Assembly (NCBI GenBank): GCA_013407085.1
Contig: JACCGJ010002009.1
Span: 1 to 64,000, forward strand
Direction of reading: 5' to 3'
Source of the DNA: Atriophallophorus winterbourni
Taxonomy: Eukaryota > Platyhelminthes > Trematoda > Plagiorchiida > Microphallidae
Length of the DNA: 64,000 bases
Below are positions 45,423 to 56,065 of this stretch, piece after piece (the stretch's first letter is position 1; the number at the start of each line of letters is the position of its first letter). A program made the translations under genes and the position numbers. The notes under the pieces were generated by a model. It ran no database searches, was not told where the DNA came from, and saw only the letters and a list, made by a program, of their open reading frames with translations.

Positions 45423-45963
45423 AGATCTACAGAACTGTTCAAAAAAGGCGGAGGAGAATTGCGAACCGTTTGTCGGAAACCATGGTATTTGGTAAGCCAT
45501 GTTGACTGAAAATTCGTTTCAGTGCATTGATGCTATCGGTTGCAGTTGGCGTGTTCACGGGAGTGATTGCTGGCCATTTTTAGTGAGCTTCAACCGTAAT
45601 GAGGTAGGATGCATTATTGATTGGACCGGCGAAAGCCAAGTGGACTCGATCCCAGGGTTGGGTTGTGGGCTGCCATGGAATTGGTTGTTGACGAGGGGGA
45701 GATTTCGCAGCTTGTTGGCACCAAGAGCAAGAACGAACCACATTTTCGTTAACCGGCCAGAACACGTGAGATCTTGCTATTGCCTTCATTTGACCGATTC
45801 CCGGGTGTTCCAGATGGAGTTGTCTGATAACTCGAAAACGGAGAGAAGAGGGGATTATTACACGGTCAGTGTACATGAGGCAATCATTAATGGTAGAAAG
45901 GGACCCACCGCGTCTCGAGAGGGCCAGCAGTGGACCCTCCCGAATTTTCTGTGGCCATTTCAT
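45423..45963 (-). pseudogene. Gypsy integrase, catalytic residue lost
   Basis: The open part (45963-45580) holds the zinc-binding HHCC domain (RQLHLEHPGIGQMKAIARSH, FWPVNE, CSWCQQAAKSPP) and the start of the catalytic core WDRVHLAFAGPINN. Related elements have DFAGP; the first catalytic Asp is Ala here (codon about 45636-45634). A stop follows at about 45582 (VEAH*KWPAI), then FSQHGLPNTMVSD and a frameshift, and the element ends at the CR1 junction. Confidence 0.75.
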
Positions 45964-46357
45964 TTGTGTGTATTTCCGACACTATGAACGGGAGTGCTCT
46001 GAACGCATCAGATAATTAGGGATCGATTGTTTGCACAGCTATGTTAGCAATTACAAACTCTTCTTGCTGGTTAGCACAAAGGGTGGGACGAGGATGTCCG
46101 GGTGGGACGAAGTGGGAAGAACCTTTTTCGTTTCTTTGGTGTCTTCCGGTTTGCTGTTTTATGACAAAACCCATATTTGTGTCATATTTGGTTGTATTGC
46201 TTGCATCGATTGGTTATATGGGAGCATTCTCGGTGAAAGTACCATTCTCCGCAATGTCTGCATGGATACAGTGGCTTGGATTTTTGAGCTGTGTTTAGCA
46301 GCTTTGGTTGTCGTGCTAGATGCGGAGATGGTTATTCTGCTTTGGTTGATGTACCCC

Positions 46358-47050
46358 CTAGATTGTAAAATTGTCACGAATGTTCGACTGCACAAGGGCG
46401 GAGTCGTTTTGAATGTCCATGAGTCGTCGGTGTTCTTCTCCAATGGCTTGGGGCGTCATAGTTGGATCCTGCTCGAGACGATTCAATAAACGAGTCCGAA
46501 TATCTGTAAATCGCGAGGATCGCAGACTGTTGATAAAAATCAGACATTCAAATTGATAGTCAGTCAGTGATCGCAATTTGAAGTGTACACAATCTCTATT
46601 AACGTCTCCGAGATGTGTCACAGAATCCGTTGTTTCATTCATGACCAAATTAAGACAGAGGTAACGAATATTGTATAGAGATGATTGATCATCAAAACAT
46701 TGCTTGGGTGATTCGACTGTCTCTTCGAATGTACGGTCACGTGATTTGTGAGGAAGAATTAAATTGCAATATTTTTCTAATTCCGCTGCACCCAATTTGC
46801 GCAATAGCAGTCGAACTTTGCAGTCATCTCCCAGGTCCTTGAGGTCTATTCCGAATATATCTTCATAACGCAGGAAACACGTGTCAAAAGTCACATTATT
46901 TTCCGGGTCGAAGTGAAATTCCATTATAGATGACATGAGAGATTCGGCAGATGGAGATTTGGGATCATTCGCAGAAGAATTAGCTTCTTTTATCTGTAGT
47001 CGTTCGAGCAACTTTTGTAAAACAGACACTTCGGATTCAACGGACATGAT
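46358..47050 (-). pseudogene. Gypsy Gag
   Basis: I take the second ATG (47041-47050 area, MSVESEVSVLQKLLERLQIK) as the start because it lies just after the leader motif. About 230 residues remain open: FDPENNVTFDTCFLRYEDIF, DDCKVRLLLRKLGAAELEKY, LSSLYNIRYLCLNLV-type helices and LLNRLEQDPTMTPQAIGEEH are typical of Gag of Ty3/gypsy elements in invertebrates. The following CCHC knuckle (about 46290-46230) is frameshifted, and the frame ends at 46358. Gag would form the particle that packages the element RNA. Confidence 0.75.
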
Positions 47051-47090
47051 TGGAAACACCCGTCGTCAAGTTACTATGTAGTGGGTTTGA

Positions 47091-47500
47091 GAGACAGTTG
47101 TGACAGGTGATCAACTAGATGATACGAGAGACCAAGCCCACCGAGACAGAGAACAGAACAACACAAGATGGTTATGAAATGACCAAGCCGAGACTCAGGA
47201 CACAGGTTCACAGGTCCTAGAGCTGGAGAGTGCCAGTGTTTATATAGAGAACACAAAGGGGTGTGTGAAGTAAGCGGTAAGGACATTGAAGCGGTAGAGA
47301 CATTCAAGGTTACAACATGTCACAGCATGCATCCGCAATGTTCAGATAAGGACATTATCAAGGTCGCACGTGTCATGGGTGAGGACGCCTCACCCAACAA
47401 TATCGCAGAAAGATCTCGGTATCTATGTGTGCGGATATTTGAAAAACAGCATGAGGCGCCATCCATAATCGAATTTTCGTACGTTTCCCACCGCAATCAT
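47091..47500 (-). repeat. Candidate gypsy LTR
   Basis: This stretch lies directly upstream of the gag leader and contains no coding sequence. Its gag-side end would be near CCCACTACA (about 47085-47092, minus). The opposite end lies somewhere near 47500, where LINE sequence starts. The partner LTR is not in the window, so the ends cannot be checked here. Confidence 0.3.
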
Positions 47501-47945
47501 TGTTAAAGATACTTAATACATACATACACCCATTTATGGACTATACAGTACAAGCTTGGACACCATGGATGGAAAAATACATTTTGCTCCTCGAAACGAT
47601 CTATCATAAGGCAACCATAATGGTTACTGAATTGCATAATCTACCATTTGAGCAGCGACTGACTAGACAAGGATTGTGCACCCTCGAAGGCAAGCGCATC
47701 TGAACTGACCTAATCATGACAAACCGATTAATTCATACGGGGTACCACCTACTCAGACACCTCTTTATAATTGGTTCCAATCACCCGACCCGCAGTCACA
47801 ACCTGACCCATAAAAACCCACATTCCCGATTAAACTGTCGCCGCAACTTTTACGCAGTCCGTGTATACGTTTTTGGAAGTGCTTAATGCAAGAAATGGTT
47901 TCCTCATCAAACAATGCGATATTCAAGCAAACGTTACGATATTTT
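47495..47945 (+). mobile_element. LINE RT C-terminal fragment
   Basis: Plus strand: LKILNTYIHPFMDYTVQAWT, then HKATIMVTELHNLPFEQRL and, after a stop, HSRLNCRRNFYAVRVYVF. This is the thumb/C-terminal part of a CR1-type RT. It adjoins the candidate LTR on its left. Confidence 0.75.
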
Positions 47946-47949
47946 GTGT

Positions 47950-48739
47950 TGAATAATACTCTGTGGGCCCCAGTTTACTGAAATCCCTTCGTGATTTCTT
48001 ATTACACCACATACAAACAAATTATCCAAACATATATTTCCGGTTGAAAATCCCTCCCTCCATGTCACAATTGGAATTAATTTTGCCCCTCTTTTTAGGC
48101 TAATAGACGCAAACAATAATGTAACGATTTGTTTAACTTTCATACATATATCCTATGGTATTGTTCAGCTAATTGCTTTTTTCATCATAAATCTTCAATC
48201 TTGATGATGACCAAACCACTTTTGCGAATATCTCGAAGCATATAGTACTAATGAGTAGTCGCAAATTAAATGAAATTTGTCACTCAAGTATTCGATTCAA
48301 CAGATTGTTTAATGTATTACAATGGATTTATATGAACTCATTGTTTAAAGACATTTCGAACTGATTTCTGTGTATATTAATATTGATAATCACTACCATG
48401 TGTGGTTAATGCTTTGTATGGGTGTACTCAAAATCTAAGTTGAGGGCTTCATTTGGTGAGGAAATTGAGGTAAATGGGCACATCAATCGAACTAAATGAA
48501 ATTTATCACTTCTCGGTCTCAGATCTCCTTGCCTTTACGGCTAAAAGGATTCGGATCATCTGTTTCGCATCAGGAACAGCCAATAATCAATTATTTTGTT
48601 ATTACGTGAATGTTTAATCTATGACACCGCGATGAGGCTCTAATTTTTAGCTCAACTAAGGTGAAGATAATCGCTTATAAGGTTCTATATGTATATGTAT
48701 GCGGGCAACACGTTTTCGGTCTGTGCTATAGGGATCCGA
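47950..48739. other. Segment without recognised gene
   Basis: AT-rich, no domain in any frame. Confidence 0.35.
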
Positions 48740-48885
48740 TTGTCCTATTGGTGTGATCTACCGTTCTTCGCCTGGAACATCAACATTGTACAACAGGAGA
48801 ATTGATTATTTGCTCGGTATACGGATTCCAGCACAACCGTCGATAATGAATGATTTTCATCTTTCAGTTTCATGGATGTGCCCAA
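48740..48885 (+). mobile_element. LINE endonuclease fragment
   Basis: Plus strand: PIGVIYRSSPGTSTLYNRRI then PSIMNDFHLS. These correspond to the VGVIYRPP and IMGDFNL blocks of CR1-type endonucleases, at the expected distance. Gly-Asp of GDFN has become Asn-Asp. Confidence 0.5.
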
Positions 48886-49835
48886 TCTTCGGTTAAGTAA
48901 ATCAGAATGGTTGTTCGTCGTTCGAGGGAACGCTCGTAATGAAAAATTCAATTTACTTCACAGTAGACGGAACTCATTAAAATTACGTTTGAACGTTGCC
49001 TCATATCGTAACCTATTTTTCAGACTAACTCGTATTCAGACATCCATTTTCATGTCAGCTTTTCCCTGATCCAATCTTTTGCCAACCAAAATGTGTACGA
49101 CTATCGGGAGTCTGGATCTCGGTCAATGTGTAACATTTGGACTGCTGTATGCTGAATGATAACATGTTTCCGATCGACCAAGCACACAGTGCTTTCGAAC
49201 TTTACTACAGAAGAAAGCAACCCTCAATTAGGGTTGATTCGCTTACATTTTCCATCGTCAGGGAAAGAAACACATTTTACCCATAATTAGTCGGATAAAT
49301 CATTCATGCAGATCAGAAACAAGTGTTCCGAGCAATGATTCTTGCAGAATGACGTTAGGGGCATCGATATACCTGGCGAAGTGACAAACCACACAAAACC
49401 AAATGTTTCCGTTGCAGAGATAATGTTACATCTGATATTAGTCTCCCAATGATACCGGTTTTCCACAGACAGCACAAGAGTAAACATGTGTCGACTGTCA
49501 AAAAGGTTTCGAGCTATCGAGGTAACATGCGCGATTACAGTCACTCAAATTCACAACAGTTGTTCAATCGTTTAAACGCGTCAGTCATTTGGTCCATGAC
49601 GAACGATTTTTTAGAAGAAATTAGCGTTGGATAATCCAAACGACTTCGCTTGTTCCCGCAATATAAAATGATAGCTGAATTTATTATGCGCTATGAGACA
49701 TTTGCAACTGACTATATTAGCACCGGGCTATTCATTTATCAGGTCAGGTCAGCAGTCGCCATTATTAGTGTTAGTTAATTTTGTGACAAATTACACCAAG
49801 TCTGACAATTTTCCCGTTTCTGCATGCTCTTCCCT
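48886..49835. other. Segment without recognised gene
   Basis: Short open frames only, none with a recognisable domain. May be decayed LINE linker sequence, but this is not supported. Confidence 0.3.
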
Positions 49836-49839
49836 TAAA

Positions 49840-50010
49840 CACACTAGGAACGGTCTCCTATTTACATTCAACAGGTTGGAGGAATAAGATCAGGATTAAA
49901 AGGCTTTGAAAGAGTAAACAGATTGCAGCCCAAACGTCAACTTTGAAGCCATCATTGGACGGGGTTGATAAGACTGAACGTTGCAATCATTTTAACACAT
50001 ATCGCATGTG
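49840..50010 (-). mobile_element. SINE1 relic
   Basis: Plus-strand words GTTGGAGGAATAAGATCAGGAT, GGCTTTGAAAGAGTAAACAG and GGGGTTGATAAGACTGAACG keep the order of the SINE1 body (GACAGTAAGATCAGGAT, GCTTGAAACAG ... GTAAACAAG, GTTGGATAAGGCTGGTACG). The ribozyme core is not recognisable. Confidence 0.5.
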
Positions 50011-50437
50011 ATTGTGGCTAAACGCTTGAGTATGAACAAATTATCTGTAGCTGAAAACGTTTGCTTCGTTCATATAGCTACCCATTACACTTTTTACGTA
50101 GCATTCGAATTTTCTATTGCTTACTCCGCGACTTGCTGCTATTCAAATTCCGTAACTACCGCGCTACCTACATGAAGGCATTCCAACATCAATCAACATC
50201 GTACGTTAGCTCTGAATGATGGAATTTTCCACTTGCCTCATAGTTCCAAGCTCCAGTATATTTTCTGTTTGAAATCAGACGCAGTTTGCGAAGGAAATCC
50301 TGAGGATGTCACTTTAAAACTCTACTTTCATTGACAATCCAGCTTTAATAATCTCGGTTATCTTGCAACTGATCGGCTAAACAAGATTTAAAATAAGGTC
50401 GATCACCTTGAATTAGTCCGATAATTTAGTTTGTTGT

Positions 50438-50660
50438 TGGCATCCTTCGGTCGATGTCGACCATGGATGTACATCACAATCGCATGAATTTTCATGTTCA
50501 ACAGCTTTTGGATGACTAAACAGTCCTTTTCGGGATAAACGATAGTCAGAACTCAGTTGTAGGGCGTCAGCTGCACGCCGACGGCGTTATCTGCGTTCAG
50601 CAGCCAAGAGCTGTATCTGCTCCTCCCCAGCTTGCAGACGACGCTTTAGTTTGTGCACAT
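50438..50660 (-). mobile_element. RTE-like LINE copy D, 3' end only
   Basis: Minus strand of TCGGTCGATGTCGACCATGG (50450-50470) to CTTGCAGACGACGCTTTAG (50640-50655) matches the 3' ends of RTE copies B and C, including GTTCAGCAGCCAAGAGCTGT and the decayed C-terminal zinc motif. It is a 5'-truncated insertion of about 220 bp. Confidence 0.75.
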
Positions 50661-51500
50661 GCAATTTCGACCATGAGGCAAGTGTATTTCTTGAATCGCG
50701 GAACTCTGCAATTTCGGCACACAGTTTCATTTAATTCTGCGTTATAATTCCCATGGTAAATTTTTCAAACTTTTGCGGTTGATTCCATTGGAGCTGTAAT
50801 TGAGTTTTAATCACATTCAAAGCAGGAGAGAAGCAATATTTTTTCGGGTGTGTAAACCTGCTGAACGAAATCTGCGACCCCCACCGGATGCGATGCACAA
50901 AAAAGATAATTTACCCTTTTGATGTAAGTTCGGTTGCTGCTGACGCTGAGCTTTGTCCAATCGGTGCTAATGATTCAATCCTAATGCGTTCTAATATGAG
51001 TAAAATGGATGGTTAATCAAAACCACTTAAACGAGCTAATACGTAGGTATGGTCATAGATCGTGAATAAAATAATTTTGATGGTAGAGAGATTGTGGTGA
51101 CTGATCATCCAGGTAGTGAAGTTGGAAGGCTGAAATTATTTATAATCGATACTTGTGTAAGAATCCAAACCTACACAAAATATCAAATAGTCTGTGGTTG
51201 AATTTCGCTGTTGTAATGAGACAAGAGTAGGCCACACTGGCAGGACAACGATCTCCCGACGAGTGACACTCGTGTTACTTAGAGCATTAGTGATCGGCAT
51301 GAACTGGCTTAGATGTGGATCGTACGTCTTGTCAGAATGAAGACTGATGAAGAAAAAGTGGCTAATGATGCGGCGGTCTGTTGTTGTTCCTGCCGGCGTG
51401 TTCAAGGCCACAACACCTGGTCTGGAGCAATAACCATCCGCTAGAACTTCATTGTACCTAGTATTCGTTGCTGATAGTTTTGTTATTCTTGGATGATACA
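50661..51500. other. Segment without recognised gene
   Basis: A 121-codon minus-strand frame (51501-51136, MYHPRITKLSATNTRYNEVL) has no domain I recognise. Its position right after the LINE C-terminal fragment suggests repeat-derived sequence. Confidence 0.3.
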
Positions 51501-52450
51501 TTTGTATACCTTATTCCTATTTCAGATTTAGGTCAATTTTGATGGTATAAAAAGCACATAGCTTTACCATAAACCACAATATAATATGGGTACTACGAAC
51601 AATGTAACAAACAAAAACGGGATTTGTTTGCTTACCGAGCAGTTTAAAAATCAGGTAAAAATCCAAAGGACAGACATTGTTTTTGTTTGCACAGTGGGGC
51701 GAAATATGTAGGTCCATGTGGTCAGGATGTATACTTTTCTTCGATGTACCATTAAGGACCGAAAAGGCGTCAAGATTTCTCTTAACGATGTTTTGATTTG
51801 GGGAGCTCACAACATAACTGGGTAGATTGTTCCAAACAAAACAAACTAGCACGGCAAAAATGTCATCTAAAGTTGAGTCGTGAGTGACGGACAGTCAGTC
51901 TGTGTGAGCTCTTGTCTTACGCGAGCCCCGTGGCTTAAGTAAGCATTGTAGAGAGTGATTTTTGGTAGACAAAATATTGTATACGAAAATCAAATCCATT
52001 CGGAGACGACAACGTGGATAATCAAATACGTTTAGGGTTTCGAATCGCCCATTGTATGGTTTTCGGGTGAGTTTGGCGACAAGTTTAGTGGCTCACTGGT
52101 ATATTTTTTGAAAGTCGCAAAATTCTTTTTAAACCATTGCGACCACGCTTCAACTGCATCGTGAGTCTCACATACGTATTTATTATAAGAAGAATGGTTT
52201 GTTTTGAGAACCTCCCGAAAATTCTCTTTAAAAGTGACAATCCTGTGATGTTTCCGGTAGGCGGAGTTGCAGCGTCTCGACATCCCTAGCGTGTTGCTTA
52301 TCAACACACCCACGTCCTTTTGTTCTATCGTCCACGAGAGGCTGTGCGCATCAAGAGAATATGGAACTCCATCTATTTTCCAAGGTTCATCATGTGCAAC
52401 TTTTAGAAATCGAAAAATAGGCGATTTATTCAATTTGGTAAAGGTGATAT
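51500..52450 (-). mobile_element. LINE RT C-terminal fragment
   Basis: Minus strand: LDAHSLSWTIEQKDVGVLIS and NTLGMSRRCNSAYRKHHRIV (52433-52250) match SQQLSWVTEEKDLGVWISSN of the CR1 RT, followed by DAVEAWSQWFKKN. The end (51852-51700) has CFVWNNLPSYVVSSP. The catalytic palm is absent. Confidence 0.7.
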
Positions 52451-52459
52451 GATCTCACT

Positions 52460-54015
52460 AACTGGGCAGGATTCAGTAGTTTCGTTCCGGCAACTAGCCG
52501 CATCGATTTTGGATCTGGTGAAGAATTTGGGCGTGAGCAACGCAACACACTTCCCACGGTGGGGTTGGAACAAATAACATTGAAGGCTCACGTCTTACCG
52601 GTGCTCCTCAATACTTATTTCAAAATATGATAATGCCTAAACAGAATTTCGCTATAAAGAGGTTTTCGAAAGAGATATGAAATCAGCTTGCATTGACCCC
52701 ACGAATTGAAAAGATCCTGCTCTTTAACGCTCACTTTAGAGGCGGAGTGTGAAATGTCAGCTTTAAGCTGGGGAAGAGCAGTAACTGCTGAACTTAGAAA
52801 AAGCAGACCAAGTACTGTGCATCGCTATGAGAGAGATTGATCATCCGGAATCGGATGGTTTATTCATTTAAAACTCTATGAAGCATGAGATCGCAGTGCG
52901 ATTCGTCCATAGTCTGCATCAAATGAAGGAGGCCAACAACAATGCATAAACTCCAAACCACCTGCTAGATTAGGCGTAAAACTGAAGTGTTAAATAAATT
53001 ATGGTATCACTGAGACCTTCTAGCACTCCCGATGGAGACAGCGATATTCCGCTCAGTGAGAGTTAAAATGTTGTATGTTCACACGAATTTTGGCTTCGAC
53101 CATTTGAGATAATACAATGCAAATGAAAATTCGCATGGTACGAAAACAGACTTGTGATATCAAATACCTCATTAACACATTATGTAAAGTTTACCACCTT
53201 GAAGGCCGGATAAGCTCTACAAGGGTAAGCCCTGGCTGTCTGGTACAAAAAGGCGCCAAAGTTGTAGGGTAGTGATAAAACAAAATTTTCATAGTAACCG
53301 ATGGAAACTGTTCACAGCAGCAAAACTGTCAATCGCTCATTTACTTTACGACGCTACGTTTCTCTACCAGTTCTTTTGTGCAGCACGTATCAATTGAAAG
53401 GAGGCAATGCGTTCTGAAAACTTCAATCCAGGTGAATAAAGGGGAACATCTGAGGACACTGTCATGCCGATAAAACATGAAAAAAAAACGATTCAGAAAA
53501 CAGATCTGAGGCGAACGTTAATCCAGGAAATCAATATTAGTCATGTGTCGATTACAACCTGACACATAAGTGATTACATTGGTTATCTTCGCCGTTATCT
53601 TCGCCGTAAAACCTCCCACCTTACTTCACACTTCACGTTACCAAACGAAAAAAACTTTACAAAGTGAATACGATGACATTGGAATATGATACAATATGCA
53701 GAAGAACACAAATGTTCACTACAAATAATTGAAAGCTAAAATCAAGATTTTTGTTATAAAACAGTGTAGTAATAGGCTGGATTCATCACATGATTAACAA
53801 GAACTAGGCACATTTTGCTTTGGATGGAGAAAATTCACAAAAAGGTCATCCATAAGTGAAGCGGAACCAAAACAAAACGGTTGACAAATCATGGAAGTAA
53901 TGCACAATATGGGCTTGACATTTGAACGATAGGAGTAAATCTCAGCGGTCGAGGTCACCAGAATGATTTGAACAAAAGGCATCATAAAATTTCGGTGAGA
54001 GCAAAAATGCGTGAC
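52460..54015. other. Region downstream of the Homer gene
   Basis: No recognised gene or repeat. The right part should be the Homer 3' UTR. No canonical AATAAA on the minus strand is obvious close to the stop codon; AGTAAA near 53341-53346 is one candidate variant. Confidence 0.35.
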
Positions 54016-54022
54016 AAGAAAT

Positions 54023-54358
54023 TCACTCTGGAGGTGCCCCGGGTGTACCTTGAGGAAGCAGTGCACCGAGTCGGGTGTGGAGATCGACTGCCTCTTGCAG
54101 AATGGAACCCAGACGAGCATACAACGAGCGCACAATTTCCGCGTTACCGCGGTCGTTCCAGACGGATCGAGAAGAGCCGATGTTGGTCGGTTTCGCAGGG
54201 TTTTGAACGCCATTGCCGTTGGTCTCGGAGTGGTATTCATCACCATTATTGTTGGGATATGAACCGTTCAAATCCAGCCGTGACACACTATCAACCACTC
54301 CCGAAGTAGGTGAGTGGACAATGGAACGAATAGGACCGTTTCCGGTGGAAGAAACCAT
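54023..54358 (-). CDS. Homer homologue, terminal coding exon
   Basis: The acceptor GTTTGTTTTATAG (AG at 54360-54359) opens phase 0 with ATGGTTTCT. 111 codons lead to TGA at 54025-54023. The first ~70 residues are low-complexity (SRLDLNGSYPNNNGDEYHSE). A helix with leucine spacing follows, EIVRSLYARLGSILQEAVDL then HTRLGALLPQG. This may correspond to the C-terminal coiled coil through which Homer proteins multimerise, though it is short and divergent. With the other three exons and about 55 missing N-terminal residues, the protein would be near 355 residues, the usual length of long Homer forms. The assignment to Homer rests on exon phase and position rather than on sequence alone. Confidence 0.6.
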   Translation of the reverse strand: MVSSTGNGPIRSIVHSPTSGVVDSVSRLDLNGSYPNNNGDEYHSETNGNGVQNPAKPTNIGSSRSVWNDRGNAEIVRSLYARLGSILQEAVDLHTRLGALLPQGTPGAPPE

Positions 54359-54554
54359 CTATAAAACAAACCACATATTAGCAAGTTAATTGTGTAGGGA
54401 AAGCAAAGTATCAAGGGAGTGGTGACAAAAGTTCGATTGCAAACTAAGCTCAGGTACGGTACGGCGGCACCGCTGAGGCAGGGGCGAGACAGAATCAGCC
54501 GTCGATTGCTCTATTACCAAGACAAACAAGGGGACCAGGAAAAGCAAATGCATC

Positions 54555-54740
54555 CATATGATGATATGAAATCACAAGCCTGATCCAGGCAAAGTACCGC
54601 ACAGTCAAAGGCTAAGATATTGTCAATTTGCCCAGGCCTAGGCAGATAAGGCGAAGGAAAATAGTAATAGCAGCGAGACTCCAGCGTGTATTCGCATGCA
54701 GCTCACTACCGGTGGCAAATGCATCCATAATAGACAGGGA
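54555..54740 (-). mobile_element. SINE2 copy in a Homer intron
   Basis: Sense is minus, the same as the gene. It shows CCACCGGTAGTGAGC, a degraded CTCGCTGC stem partner, TGCCTAGGCCTGGGCAAATT, ACTTTGCCTGGATCAGGC and TTGTGATTTCATATCATCAT. It fills about a quarter of the 734-base intron between the last two coding exons. Confidence 0.7.
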
Positions 54741-55094
54741 AAATACAATATTGAATGGCAATTGGAAGATAGACAATAAACAGGTATATAGGTACATGGA
54801 AAAGTGGTTTTAACATAGATAAGAGAGAAAATACGTGCTTTTGGCTGTAAAGCATCAGAATCGAAGCAAACAAGTTTTTAACGATATTGCCGTTGAATTA
54901 TTCGAACTTTCGATTGGTTTCCTAAACACAAGCGCACAAATTGCAAAAACAAAGGAGCACTGGGCCAACAGTGCTAATCAAACCTTGAAAGCTAACGTCA
55001 AGTTGTACAGTACGGTCCGGATATGAACACCACAGCCAACATTGAATAACCAATGAATACCGACAAGTACAAAATGATCGATAAAAGGTCATAC

Positions 55095-55448
55095 CTCTGA
55101 TTGAGCAAAAGGTACACCCGCAGGACTCAAAGGGACTCCGGCCATGGAGGCGATCCGCCGAGTGATGTTAAGATCCTCTTCCAGGCGACGCACTTGATTC
55201 TGTGAATTACGGAGCTGCTGAAGTTGTGAACTGGTCCCGTTACTCATTGGCACCAGCGGTGAAGTAATACTAGACTGGCCGATATTATTCGGGGAGGAAG
55301 TCAAAATTGCAACTGGGGCGGTGAGTGTCGCATTAGAGCACACAGAGTTCATAGATGATGATGTCCCGAGCACAGTGGGAGGTCCGAGACTAGCCGTGAG
55401 CAATGTATTTTGAGTTGAGCTGATGCAGTTGATTGGGGGAATGTCAAG
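55095..55448 (-). CDS. Homer homologue, linker/coiled-coil exon
   Basis: The acceptor CTTCTTTTTAG (AG at 55450-55449) and donor CAGAG/GTATGA (GT at 55094-55093) bound an exon of exactly 118 codons, phase 0 at both ends. It is Ser/Thr/Pro-rich and contains TSPLVPMSNGT. That resembles the SPLTPESINGT motif of mammalian Homer1, an internal EVH1-binding P-motif. A charged, heptad-like stretch follows (SQLQQLRNSQNQVRRLEEDL). Homer links group I metabotropic glutamate receptors, IP3/ryanodine receptors, Shank and TRPC channels at membranes. No other gene on this strand would explain the exon. Confidence 0.65.
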
Positions 55449-55879
55449 CTAAAAAGAAGATGGCAAACACGCGGCTGAGTTGTAAGGAAAGAACGTACAA
55501 AAAATCTTTAGAAAAATGGCGAATTGTAAAAAGCAGAGATGATGAGATTGCAACAAAGACTGGAGAATGGATCACTTCGTTCAAGCTTGTGGTAAAGACA
55601 AGTATCACGAGTGACTGTACTGTAACCGGATCCGTCCAGATGTAATCACAACGATTAGCAACATTATATGTATTTCGGTGACAGATTGAGCCCAAACGCG
55701 TGGAGTTCTTCACTTGTGAGCAAGTTGCGTACATCACCAAGGTAACATATTGGGGGAAGCAACGAATTCCAACCATCATTATCACAACGCGCGCGTTTGG
55801 ACTCAGACAATTTGCGAAAGAAAGTAACACAGTTATAACAGTTTAGGTGACTGTTAAAAAAATAACATTGAAATTCTAC

Positions 55880-56065
55880 ATGTTACAGCAGGAGTACATG
55901 CGATTTCGGTAGGGCCAACCTTATGGAACAGTGACTTACAAGTTCATATAGTGTTTATCACTTCGCCACTGTTTCAGACCATGCAGATCGTGAACCTACT
56001 GTCACTACCTGATAAGTGCAAACAGTACTAGTTGAAGGGTGCGTGTGTGTGATGGAAAATGACGT
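55880..56065 (+). mobile_element. SINE1 relic with dead hammerhead
   Basis: Plus strand: GGGCCAACCTTATGGAACAGTG, CGCCACTGTTTCAGACCATG, GATCGTGAACCTACTGTC, then ACTACCTGATAAGTGCAAAC (core G8 changed to A), AGTACTAGTTGAAGGGTG and GTGTGTGATGGAAAATGA. The GAAA box is destroyed. It abuts the 3' end of RTE copy B at about 56055-56065, in the Homer intron. Confidence 0.6.

Larger units (their letters stand above)
45423..47090 (-). mobile_element. Ty3/gypsy retrotransposon, internally deleted and cut by CR1
   Basis: Gag (47050-46358), decayed zinc knuckle and a small part of the RNase H end (about 46300-45970), and integrase (45963-45423). Protease and most of RT are missing. The left end is the CR1 junction at 45422/45423, inside the integrase core. 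Upstream of gag the leader has AACTTGACGACGGGTG, the kind of motif found at the primer-binding region of this group. Confidence 0.8.

Noticed and set aside
53794..54246. 150-codon minus-strand frame
   Set aside because: It overlaps the Homer terminal exon in another frame and has no domain; a shadow frame.
55444..55830. 128-codon minus-strand frame, hydrophobic
   Set aside because: It ends in the polypyrimidine tract of the Homer acceptor at 55449-55460 and reads like intron.
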